Assembly (NCBI GenBank): GCA_965238305.1
Contig: CBDEHK010000001.1
Span: forward strand, 620,001 to 684,000
Length of the DNA stretch: 64,000 nt
Source of the DNA: CBDCGJ01 sp965238305
GTDB lineage: Bacteria > Pseudomonadota > Alphaproteobacteria > GCA-2731375
Direction: 5' to 3'
Position numbers and translations under genes: made by a program. The notes under the pieces are model-generated. The model saw only the letters and a program-made list of their open reading frames with translations, was not told the DNA's origin and did not search any database. Positions 10,104 to 17,698 of this stretch are shown one piece after another; position 1 is the first letter of the stretch, and each line of letters opens with the position of its first letter.

Positions 10104-11090
10104 CTAAGTGATTACACCTGCCTCGTCGCGGATTTCAGACGGGACATTGGCGGCGATCCAGGCCTGCAAGGGTTTTGCCATCGGGTCGCGAAGGTGGTCG
10201 TCCAGATAGTGCCAGAGCCGGGGCAGGTGACGCAAATAAGCGCGCTTGCCATGACGGGCCAACCGTAGAAATACGGCAATTACCCGGAGATGACGGATAA
10301 TCGCCAGAGCCGGATACGCCCGGGTGAACATTTCTGCCTCTAATGGCGGCAATTGCGCCCGATAGGCGGCCATCGCCGCGGTTTGACAGGCCGGTGCAAT
10401 GTTCCGGCGCGCATCCTCCAATAAGGAAACCAGATCATAACCGATCGGGCCGATGCCGGCGTCTTGAAAATCCAACAAACCGCATGCCTGTTCACCCGAC
10501 CGCTTTGGTAACCAGATCAGGTTTTCCCCGTGATAATCGCGTAATATCAAGGTTTGAGGAAGCTGCGCGACGATGTCCAATATTGGCGCCATCGCTTGAT
10601 CGAACCTCGCTGCCTGCTCATCGCCCTTCGATCGTATCGAAATTTCGGTGGGAAAGAGGCCGGCTTGGGCCTTGAACATCGCCGGATCGAAAGACGGCAG
10701 GTCGGCTGCCCGCTTGGGATCAAAGCGTTGCCGGAGAGTAATTAGCACTTTTGTCGCCAACTCGATCAGGTCTGCCTGTGTTTCGGCGTCGTCGAAAAAA
10801 TTGGCAAACAGATCGTCACCAAAATCTTCTATCAACATAAAACGATTGTCCCCAGAAGCGGTGCGAATGAGCGGTGGGGAAAGGCCGAGCGCCATTAATA
10901 TGCCACCAACGCGCCGAAACGACAGGGCGCTAAGCAAATCGACGCCGGCATCCATCAGCAATAAATTGGCGGCCTTGCCGCCTGGCCCTAACAAGCGAAA
11001 ATATTGCCGGCTGGAGGCATCGCCGGCCAATGCGGTCGGCTGCAGATCTGCCATGTTTTGGGCGGCGAGAAAATCCGACTGGGCGCTCAT
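10104..11090 (-). CDS. amgK: AmgK-like anomeric sugar kinase (aminoglycoside phosphotransferase family)
   Basis: This 328-residue protein has the APH/choline-kinase fold. It shows the N-terminal GDASSRQYFR nucleotide loop, the catalytic LRDYHGENLIWL and the metal-binding LLDFQDAGIGP. Members in this context are annotated as phosphotransferases that make MurNAc or GlcNAc alpha-1-phosphate. The start overlaps the tsaE stop as ATGA, and murU follows after 47 bases, which supports a peptidoglycan recycling pair. Activity on MurNAc is inferred from context. Confidence 0.82.
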   Translation of the reverse strand: MSAQSDFLAAQNMADLQPTALAGDASSRQYFRLLGPGGKAANLLLMDAGVDLLSALSFRRVGGILMALGLSPPLIRTASGDNRFMLIEDFGDDLFANFFDDAETQADLIELATKVLITLRQRFDPKRAADLPSFDPAMFKAQAGLFPTEISIRSKGDEQAARFDQAMAPILDIVAQLPQTLILRDYHGENLIWLPKRSGEQACGLLDFQDAGIGPIGYDLVSLLEDARRNIAPACQTAAMAAYRAQLPPLEAEMFTRAYPALAIIRHLRVIAVFLRLARHGKRAYLRHLPRLWHYLDDHLRDPMAKPLQAWIAANVPSEIRDEAGVIT

Positions 11091-11572
11091 TTTTTCAGGA
11101 CCCGCGCGATCACCGCGGCAAGTGACGGCGGCGCCTCAATGATGGCCTGCCGGGCCTCAGGATCCGCGGTGGTATTTAGGGTTATGTGAAGATGATCCGC
11201 CGGCAAATCAGCGCCTAGTCGATCCGGCCACTCGATCAAGGAAATTGCCCCGGCAAAGGCATCTTGTAACCCCAGTTCATAGGTCTCTTCTACGTTGGAA
11301 AGGCGGTAAAGGTCGCAATGCCAAATCTCGCCCTTGGGGGTGTCATAAACCAGGACCAGGTTGAAGGTTGGGCTGGGGATATCGCCGGCCACCCCGGCCG
11401 CCCGCAGGATGGCCCGGGCAAAAACAGTTTTCCCGGCGCCCAAATCACCGCTTAGGGCCAAGATATGACCGGGCGCCAGCAGCGCCGCGAAATGTACCGC
11501 CAACGCTTCGGTGGCTTGCTGATCCGGCAATTCGACGCAGTGGCGAAAGCGGGCCGATGCGGGCTCAGTCAT
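11087..11572 (-). CDS. tsaE: tRNA N6-threonylcarbamoyladenosine synthesis ATPase TsaE
   Basis: The 161-residue P-loop protein has the Walker A GDLGAGKTVFAR, SPTFNLVLVY and the IEWPDRLG strand typical of TsaE. It is the ATPase of the TsaB-TsaD-TsaE complex that makes t6A37 in ANN-decoding tRNAs. Its ATG lies 8 bases inside the end of divL, and its stop overlaps amgK, so it is embedded in a coupled minus-strand operon. Confidence 0.95.
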   Translation of the reverse strand: MTEPASARFRHCVELPDQQATEALAVHFAALLAPGHILALSGDLGAGKTVFARAILRAAGVAGDIPSPTFNLVLVYDTPKGEIWHCDLYRLSNVEETYELGLQDAFAGAISLIEWPDRLGADLPADHLHITLNTTADPEARQAIIEAPPSLAAVIARVLKK

Positions 11573-14096
11573 CGACTTGACGGTACGGCAGTCTGAACGA
11601 CAAACGGGTGCCGATCCCGACTTGCGAGGTTAGGTCGACCTTGCCGCCATGCAATTCGATGATGCTTTTCACCAACGATAGACCCAGGCCAACACCATGG
11701 CGTGCCATCGCATTGCCACCATACTGAAACTTTTCGAAGATCCGTTGATGATCTTCTGGATCAATGCCGACGCCGGTATCTTCGACCCAGACATCAAGGT
11801 CGCCGTCGACTTTTCGAGCGCCCAAACTAACCCGGCCGCGCTCTTCCGTATAATCAACAGCGTTGGTCAAGAGCAGCATCAGAACCTGCCGAATTCGATC
11901 CGCATCAAGCATGAAGGTGCCGATATCGCGAGGACAGAGAGTTTCCAACTCCATTTCCTTTCGCCGGGCATGCGGCAGCACCAACGAAACCGCCTGTTCC
12001 GACAATTTGTAAATATCAACCTCTTCACTCAGAAGCTCCATGCGATCGGCTTCGATGCTGGCCAGATCGAGGACACTATTGATCAGGGTTAACAAATCCG
12101 CCGAAGCTTGGCGAATATGGCCGATATATTCAAATTGTCGCTCGTTCAGCTCGCCGAAGAACTGATTTTTCAGCATATCAGTAAAGCCGATGATACTGTT
12201 CAGTGGTGTCCTGAGTTCGTAGGACATATTGGCGATAAATTCAGTTTTGAGACGATCCGCCTCTTCCAACGCCAGATTACGTTCCCGCAGGGCCCGCTCG
12301 ATGGTAGCGGTGTCGGTGATATCGACATAGGTCAGCAAGACATTGCCGTCCGGCAAGGCAACGCAGGCATAATCGATGACCGACCCGTCGGTGCGCTCGA
12401 AGTGCAGGCTGTGGCTATCCCGCCCGGTGGCGTGGCCGACCAATTCGTGTTTCAGGCCCTCCCAGTCGTCGGCTTGGAAGATGCCGCGCGTGGCCTCCAA
12501 GACATCGCTCACATGAGGTTCCGCCTCCAGCATGTCTTCCGACAACCTCCAAATCTCGGCAAATGCTGGATTGAACAGTTTCAAACGGCCGTCACCGCCA
12601 TAAACCGCGACCCCTTCATAAAGGTTATCCAGGGTCTCGCTTTGGGTTGCGATCAAGGTGTTATAGGACCGCTCGAGGGCCAAACTGTCGGTCACATCCT
12701 CTTCGACGAACATCAGGCCGCCAAAGGGGTGTGGCGTGACGATGCGTCGCAAAATGCGGCCATCCGGCTTATAAAGCAGATCTTCCATCGGTTCGATAAG
12801 ATCCGTGTAGAGCTGGAATAATTGACCGCGATAGGCCGAAAAATCAGCATATTCGGGCAACTGGCGATTTTCGCGCATCTTCTCCAACACTTCCGCATGG
12901 GTTGGTTTGCTGGCCAGCCATTCTTCATCTAGGCGCCACAGGGTCGCATAGGCCAAGTTATTGTAGTCGACCCGTTTGTCCGGGCCATAAATCACAATCG
13001 CCGTGTTAATGTTGTTCAGCACTTCTGCCTGGGCGTTGATATGACGGCTCAATTCTGCGCGTATTTCGACCTGATCGGTGACATCCTGGGCAAACCCGAC
13101 CACGCCATCGTCGGGGGCGGGGATTTCGGTAATTTCCAATGCGCGGCGTTGTCCGGCGATGACAAAATAGCGAATTTCACTTGCCGGCGCGGCGGTTTGC
13201 ACCGCCTTGCGGGCTAATTGTTGGGCCTGATTTGGGATCAACGCCGTTTCAATCTCGATCTTTCGTTCGACGGCATCGCCGGGGCTGGCACCAACCGCAG
13301 CCTCATAGGCAGCATTGCACCAGGAAAGCGATAAATCCGCCTGCCGCCGCCAAATTGGCGCCTTTACCGCCGCCAACAATGCCTCGAATTCGTCCAATTT
13401 GGCGCCGATGTCGGCGACATCTGACGTTGCGGCTGCCAGCGACGTTTCAAGTGCCTCAACTTCCGTGCGATCTTTGAAAAAGACGATCTGGCCGCTCTTT
13501 CCCCCTGGCGTTGCAAAATCTTTGCCGGTAACGCGGAGTTTGCGCCCGTTGCCATCATCTGAAATTAATACCTCGCAAGCGGCGGCGCTGTCGCGTTTTA
13601 AGTCCAACCAGTCGGTCAGCGATTGCCCGGACGCGGTCGTTTGTAGGTCGGCAAAACTCTCGGCGCTGGTATTGCCGTCTGCAAGCGCCAGCAGACGCGG
13701 CAATTCAGGCGAAAATTCCAACCGACTATCGGACCAAATCACCAGATAGGGGTCCGGTGACGCTGTCAGAAGCTGTTGATAGGCCGCAGCCGATCGCTGT
13801 TCAGCCAGCAATTCATTACCCAAAGCGGCATATTTCCGGTGCAGATAGAACAGGGCGATTATGGCAGCGAGCAAAGCCGCGGCCAGCCCCATCAATCCGC
13901 CGATCCACATGGTCCCATTGCCGTCAGCAGCAGCTGCCGCCTCGGCAAAAGCGACAGATATCGGCAGGACAAGCCCGGCAAGGACCAACAAGCTTCGACT
14001 AAGCAGTTTCGACAAAACCGCTCGCTCCCTCAAAAAGAAACGCCACGTCAGCAGAGAGTAGGCGGCGCGGCGCTTCGAAACAAGCATCCAATGCAA
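11565..14096 (-). CDS. divL: DivL-like PAS sensor pseudokinase (Tyr in place of the phospho-accepting His)
   Basis: The 843-residue membrane protein has a signal-like hydrophobic stretch at about 31-50, a second membrane segment at about 63-86, several PAS units, an HisKA-like dimerisation domain and an ATP-binding domain (DTGVGID, HGVGLGLSL). The H-box reads ANMSYELRTPLN, so residue 626 is Tyr (TAC at 12221-12219) where kinases have His. This is the hallmark of Caulobacter DivL, which senses phosphorylated DivK and controls the CckA-CtrA cell-cycle phosphorelay. A place immediately upstream of tsaE also fits. The exact start is uncertain; in-frame Met4 and a TTG/GTG near residue 28 are alternatives. 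Confidence 0.88.
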   Translation of the reverse strand: MHWMLVSKRRAAYSLLTWRFFLRERAVLSKLLSRSLLVLAGLVLPISVAFAEAAAAADGNGTMWIGGLMGLAAALLAAIIALFYLHRKYAALGNELLAEQRSAAAYQQLLTASPDPYLVIWSDSRLEFSPELPRLLALADGNTSAESFADLQTTASGQSLTDWLDLKRDSAAACEVLISDDGNGRKLRVTGKDFATPGGKSGQIVFFKDRTEVEALETSLAAATSDVADIGAKLDEFEALLAAVKAPIWRRQADLSLSWCNAAYEAAVGASPGDAVERKIEIETALIPNQAQQLARKAVQTAAPASEIRYFVIAGQRRALEITEIPAPDDGVVGFAQDVTDQVEIRAELSRHINAQAEVLNNINTAIVIYGPDKRVDYNNLAYATLWRLDEEWLASKPTHAEVLEKMRENRQLPEYADFSAYRGQLFQLYTDLIEPMEDLLYKPDGRILRRIVTPHPFGGLMFVEEDVTDSLALERSYNTLIATQSETLDNLYEGVAVYGGDGRLKLFNPAFAEIWRLSEDMLEAEPHVSDVLEATRGIFQADDWEGLKHELVGHATGRDSHSLHFERTDGSVIDYACVALPDGNVLLTYVDITDTATIERALRERNLALEEADRLKTEFIANMSYELRTPLNSIIGFTDMLKNQFFGELNERQFEYIGHIRQASADLLTLINSVLDLASIEADRMELLSEEVDIYKLSEQAVSLVLPHARRKEMELETLCPRDIGTFMLDADRIRQVLMLLLTNAVDYTEERGRVSLGARKVDGDLDVWVEDTGVGIDPEDHQRIFEKFQYGGNAMARHGVGLGLSLVKSIIELHGGKVDLTSQVGIGTRLSFRLPYRQVDD

Positions 14097-14110
14097 GGTT
14101 AAGCGTGGGC

Positions 14111-15397
14111 TCAGTAGCGGTAATATTCCGGTTTATAGGGTCCGGCGATATCGACCCCGATATAGGAGGCCTGCTCTTCATTCAATATTGTCAGCTTCAC
14201 ACCCAGTTTTTCGAGGTGCAATGCCGCGACTTTTTCGTCCAAATGCTTCGGCAGGGTGTAGACTTTACGCTCATAAGCGCTGGCATTATTCCAAAGTTCG
14301 ATCTGCGCCAAGACTTGGTTAGTGAAAGAGGCGCTCATTACGAAGCTTGGATGTCCGGTGGCGCAACCAAGATTGACCAAACGGCCCTCCGCCAAGACGA
14401 TCAAGCGATTGCCGTTGGGCATTTCCACTTCATCGACCTGCGGCTTCACATTGTTCCATTTGTTGTTGCGCAAGGCTTCGATTTGGATTTCCGCATCAAA
14501 ATGGCCAATATTGCACACAATTGCACGGTCTTTCATTTGCCGCATGTGATCGATGGTGATGATGTCTTTGTTGCCGGTCGCGGTGACGAAAATATCGCCT
14601 TGGCTGGCCGCTTCGTCCATGGTCACCACTTGATAGCCGTCCATCGCCGCCTGCAAGGCGCAGATCGGATCGATTTCCGTGACCAACACCCGCGCCCCGC
14701 TGCTTTTCAAACTGGCCGCGCAGCCTTTGCCGACATCGCCGAAACCGCAAACGACAGCGATTTTACCGGCGATCATCACATCGGTCGCCCGGCGCAAGCC
14801 GTCAATCAGACTTTCCCGGCAGCCGTAAAGATTGTCAAACTTGGATTTGGTCACCGAATCATTGACGTTGAAGGCCGGAACCAACAGGGTCTTGTCCCGT
14901 TCCATCTCGTAAAGGCGATGCACCCCGGTCGTAGTCTCTTCCGACAGACCCTTCACATCGGCCATCATTTCGGGATATTTTTCGTGCATGATCTGGGTCA
15001 GATCGCCACCATCATCAAGGATCATGTTGGGCGTCCAGTCATCCGGACCCTGAATGGTCTGCTCTATGCACCACCAGAATTCTTCTTCTGTTTCACCTTT
15101 CCAGGCGAATACCGGAACTCCAGTTTCCGCAATCGCCGCCGCCGCCTGATCCTGGGTGGAAAAGATATTGCAAGATGACCAACGCACTTCCGCCCCCAAG
15201 GCGGTCAGTGTTTCGATCAAGACCGCCGTTTGTATTGTCATATGCAGACAACCGGCAATGCGGGCCCCGGTTAACGGCGCCTGATCGCCAAATTCGTCGC
15301 GCAGGGCCATCAAGCCGGGCATCTCGGTTTCAGCGATGTCAATTTCCCGCCGGCCCCAGCCTGCTTCGGCCATGTCGGCAACTTTATAATCTGTCAT
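14111..15397 (-). CDS. ahcY: Adenosylhomocysteinase
   Basis: This 428-residue enzyme hydrolyses S-adenosylhomocysteine to adenosine and homocysteine. It uses a bound NAD held by the GFGDVGKGCAASL loop, and the C-terminus PYKPEYYRY is diagnostic. Other hallmarks are FSTQDQAAAAIA and SVTKSKFDNLYG. An AAGGA ribosome site lies 8 bases before the ATG. A perfect 16-base palindrome about 55 bases upstream is a likely regulator site. It lies between the regulatory PTS genes and divL, the order seen in many alphaproteobacteria. Confidence 0.98.
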   Translation of the reverse strand: MTDYKVADMAEAGWGRREIDIAETEMPGLMALRDEFGDQAPLTGARIAGCLHMTIQTAVLIETLTALGAEVRWSSCNIFSTQDQAAAAIAETGVPVFAWKGETEEEFWWCIEQTIQGPDDWTPNMILDDGGDLTQIMHEKYPEMMADVKGLSEETTTGVHRLYEMERDKTLLVPAFNVNDSVTKSKFDNLYGCRESLIDGLRRATDVMIAGKIAVVCGFGDVGKGCAASLKSSGARVLVTEIDPICALQAAMDGYQVVTMDEAASQGDIFVTATGNKDIITIDHMRQMKDRAIVCNIGHFDAEIQIEALRNNKWNNVKPQVDEVEMPNGNRLIVLAEGRLVNLGCATGHPSFVMSASFTNQVLAQIELWNNASAYERKVYTLPKHLDEKVAALHLEKLGVKLTILNEEQASYIGVDIAGPYKPEYYRY

Positions 15398-15451
15398 TGG
15401 TATTTTCCTTAGGGTTCGCGCCCGCAGTGTTCGTAACGACTGTCAGGTAAC

Positions 15452-15467
15452 ATAAAGATATCTTTAT
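15452..15467. promoter_or_regulatory. Perfect 16-base palindrome upstream of ahcY, putative SahR-type operator
   Basis: ATAAAGATATCTTTAT is identical to its reverse complement and lies in the 117-base gap between HPr and ahcY, about 55 bases from the ahcY start. ArsR-family regulators such as SahR, which sense S-adenosylhomocysteine, control ahcY in many proteobacteria through symmetrical AT-rich sites. That this site is one of them is inferred from position and symmetry. Confidence 0.55.
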
Positions 15468-15514
15468 ATAGTAATGAAGGCCGGCCTGCAATCAAAACAA
15501 TCACCGTTTCTGGG

Positions 15515-15805
15515 CTATCCGCCTTCGTCAAAATGCCCGTCAATGAGTTTCTTTAAGGCCACCATAACCGCCTTTGCTTGCTGCCCTGTCGCGGTCACGC
15601 TGATCTCCGTCCCGTTGGCGGCGGCGAGCATCATCAGGCCCATGATCGAGGCTCCGGAAACGCTGTTTTCCTGCTTAGTCACGGTCACATCGGCATCAAA
15701 TCTTTCGACACATTTGACGAATTTAGCCGCCGCGCGCGCATGCAGGCCTTTTTGATTTTTGATCACAAAAATCGCGGCGACCGCCTCATTCTGCTTTTTT
15801 GCCAT
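15515..15805 (-). CDS. ptsH: HPr phosphocarrier protein of the regulatory PTS
   Basis: The protein has 96 residues from the ATG at 15805; an in-frame TTG at 15817 would add four. It carries the phospho-acceptor loop KGLHARAAAKF (His22, equivalent to His15) and the GASIMGLMML helix with Ser53, the equivalent of the HPr-kinase target Ser46. It accepts phosphate from enzyme I-Ntr (not in this window) and passes it to EIIA proteins. No sugar permease genes are nearby, so the role is regulatory. It lies 17 bases after the EIIA stop. Confidence 0.95.
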   Translation of the reverse strand: MAKKQNEAVAAIFVIKNQKGLHARAAAKFVKCVERFDADVTVTKQENSVSGASIMGLMMLAAANGTEISVTATGQQAKAVMVALKKLIDGHFDEGG

Positions 15806-15822
15806 GCGACTAGTCAACGCTG

Positions 15823-16227
15823 TCAGCTGTCCGTGCCAAGTAGAACCGATGCGATATTGATGTATTTTCGACCCGATTCCTGGGCTTGCCGCACCGCCTC
15901 ATCAAGGCTTTCACTGCCGCGGATTTTCACCAGCTTGATCAACATGGGCAGGTTCATACCGGCCACCACTTCAACATTGGGTTTGTCGAGTAGGGAAATC
16001 GCCAGATTAGACGGGGTGCCGCCAAACATATCCGTCAACAAGATGACACCTTCGCCGCTATCGACATCATCGACGGCGCGGACAATTTCATCCCGGCGCA
16101 TTTCCATATCGTCATCTGGCCCAATGCAGACCGAGCGGACGCCTTCTTGCGGGCCGACGACATGTTCGGTGGCGGCGATAAATTCATCCGCCAGGCGGCC
16201 GTGGGTGACTAAAACCATTCCAATCAT
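15823..16227 (-). CDS. PTS EIIA component, mannose-type (regulatory PTS)
   Basis: This 134-residue EIIA-Man domain has the phospho-histidine His9 in MIGMVLVTHG and the conserved LTDMFGGTPSNLA loop. It is a stand-alone domain with no IIB, IIC or IID partner, as in the alphaproteobacterial PTS-Ntr, where it acts as a phosphorylation-state signal. The neighbours rapZ, hprK and ptsH form the usual set. The link to the ChvI/ChvG pair upstream suggests joint control of carbon supply and envelope state. Confidence 0.93.
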   Translation of the reverse strand: MIGMVLVTHGRLADEFIAATEHVVGPQEGVRSVCIGPDDDMEMRRDEIVRAVDDVDSGEGVILLTDMFGGTPSNLAISLLDKPNVEVVAGMNLPMLIKLVKIRGSESLDEAVRQAQESGRKYINIASVLLGTDS

Positions 16228-16272
16228 AAAATCTTCCTCGACCCTGCGCCTCTATAGGGGCTGAAATCCGAA

Positions 16273-17165
16273 TTAACCGTCTGCGACCAACTCGCGGTGG
16301 CGAAGATACACATCATAGCCTTCCGTATGCAGCCGTTTGTTCAATTGTTCCGCCACGGCAACAGAGCGATGGCGCCCGCCAGTGCATCCGATTGCAATGG
16401 TCAAATAGCTTTTACCCTCGCTCCGATACCGCGGCAGCAACGAAAGTATTAAGTCAGATAGCGATGTCATGAAAGGGGCAAATGCATCATCGCCGGCAAT
16501 ATAATCGACGATGATGCCGTCCTGGCCGGTCATGGCCCGAAGTTCGTCGACATAATGCGGGTTTTTCAAGAATCTGACGTCAAAAACAAGATCGGCTTGT
16601 CGGGGCAAGCCTTCCCGGTAAGAAAAGGACAATATCGAAATTGCCATGCGCTCCTGGGCGGCCAAAGCAAAATGACCGGCGAGTAGATTTTCAACTCCCG
16701 CGCCGACAAATTCGAGGTGTCGACCAACAGATCGGCCCGGCGGCGAAGCGGGACTAATAAATCCCGCTCGCGCTTGATCCCGTCGTGGACCGGGCGGTCT
16801 TCGGCCAAAGGGTGGCGGCGGCGGGTTTCGGCAAAGCGCCGCAATAGAATTTCGTTCTCGCAATCAAGGAAAATGACCTGAACATTCAGATTTTGATCGG
16901 AGGCCAGCAAATCGGCGGTGCGGGCGAAGCTGTTTTCGTCAAAATCCCGGGTCCGGATATCGACCGCTAGCACCATTGGCCGAGCCGGGCCGCCACCCTC
17001 GGCACTGGCGGCGGAGCGCAACAAGGGGACAATAAAATTCAACGGCAGATTGTCAACCGCGTCGTAGCCTAAGTCTTCCAGCGCCTTGACCGTCGCGGTG
17101 CGTCCGGCCCCGGACATCCCGGTAACAATCAAAACCCGCCGTTTTTCACTCGCCTGGGTCATCAT
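16273..17165 (-). pseudogene. rapZ: RapZ-family RNase adapter / nucleotide-binding protein, frameshifted
   Basis: Two overlapping reading frames together cover a normal RapZ of about 297 residues. The first holds the P-loop TGMSGAGRTATVKALEDLGY and runs through VDTSNLSARELK. The second resumes at NLLAGHFALAAQERM and carries SYREGLPRQADLVFDVRFL and GCTGGRHRSVAVAEQL. Losing one A from a run at 16688-16691 (TTTT on the plus strand) explains the break; one extra base restores a full protein. The P-loop lysine is Arg, also seen in relatives. It may be a real lesion or a sequencing error. The family regulates amino-sugar synthesis RNA turnover in enterics; its role in alphaproteobacteria is less clear. 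Confidence 0.85.
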
Positions 17166-17574
17166 TCTCTACAACTGTTTTCAATGCCTGCTCAATTTTG
17201 ATCGTGGCGGACGCTTCGAAAGGCCGGACTCGCAGCACTGATAGCTTCAGGCCACAAATTTCGCAATGGGCCGTTTCCGGCATTCGCTCCACATTTTCCG
17301 CCAAATCTATTACCATATCGATGGCCGCACTGTCCCGATGGGCCATCGAGACGATCCCGAGACCGCGAATTTCCAGCAAGCCGGCCAGTGCCGGTGGCGG
17401 CGCGGCCCACACTTTGTTGGCCTGCCGGCGAATGGCGACCTGATCGTCGGCAACCAAAAGGCCGCCTCGATCGATCAGACGCAACGCCAGATCAGACTTT
17501 CCTGCCCCCGGCGCGCCCCGCAGCAGCACCACGCCGGCTTCCAGCGCCACGCATGTTCCATGAATTGTTTCCAT
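17146..17574 (-). CDS. hprK: HPr kinase/phosphorylase, short alphaproteobacterial form
   Basis: From the ATG at 17574 the protein has about 142 residues. It is only the catalytic domain, without the N-terminal half found in Firmicutes, as is normal in alphaproteobacteria. It shows the Walker A GAPGAGKSDLALRL, LLVADDQ and LEIRGLGIV. It phosphorylates the regulatory serine of HPr encoded three genes downstream. A TTG start at 17613 would add 13 residues that relatives usually lack. Its end overlaps rapZ by 20 bases. Confidence 0.92.
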   Translation of the reverse strand: METIHGTCVALEAGVVLLRGAPGAGKSDLALRLIDRGGLLVADDQVAIRRQANKVWAAPPPALAGLLEIRGLGIVSMAHRDSAAIDMVIDLAENVERMPETAHCEICGLKLSVLRVRPFEASATIKIEQALKTVVENDDPGE

Positions 17575-17698
17575 ATCGAGGCCCAGAATGGGCCGCACCG
17601 CCAGCAGCGTCAAGCGCGGGAATTCGATCTAGCGCGCGTTCATGAAACTTGCAGTCATCACCAGCCCGCTCCCCGACCTGGTGTTTTGTAAACACGCG

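Noticed and set aside
11565..14096. CckA or PleC kinase
   Set aside because: The acceptor His is replaced by Tyr, and there is no receiver domain, so DivL fits better.
14105..15178. 357-codon plus-strand frame opposite ahcY
   Set aside because: The minus strand encodes an intact, highly conserved adenosylhomocysteinase; the opposite frame has no family motif.
15398..15514. SAH riboswitch before ahcY
   Set aside because: I could not draw the conserved pseudoknot pattern. The only strong feature is a DNA palindrome, which fits a protein operator better.
16566..16863. Second rapZ frame read as an independent gene
   Set aside because: Its first half is an out-of-frame reading of the RapZ N-terminal domain. 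Only the part after the frameshift is real RapZ.
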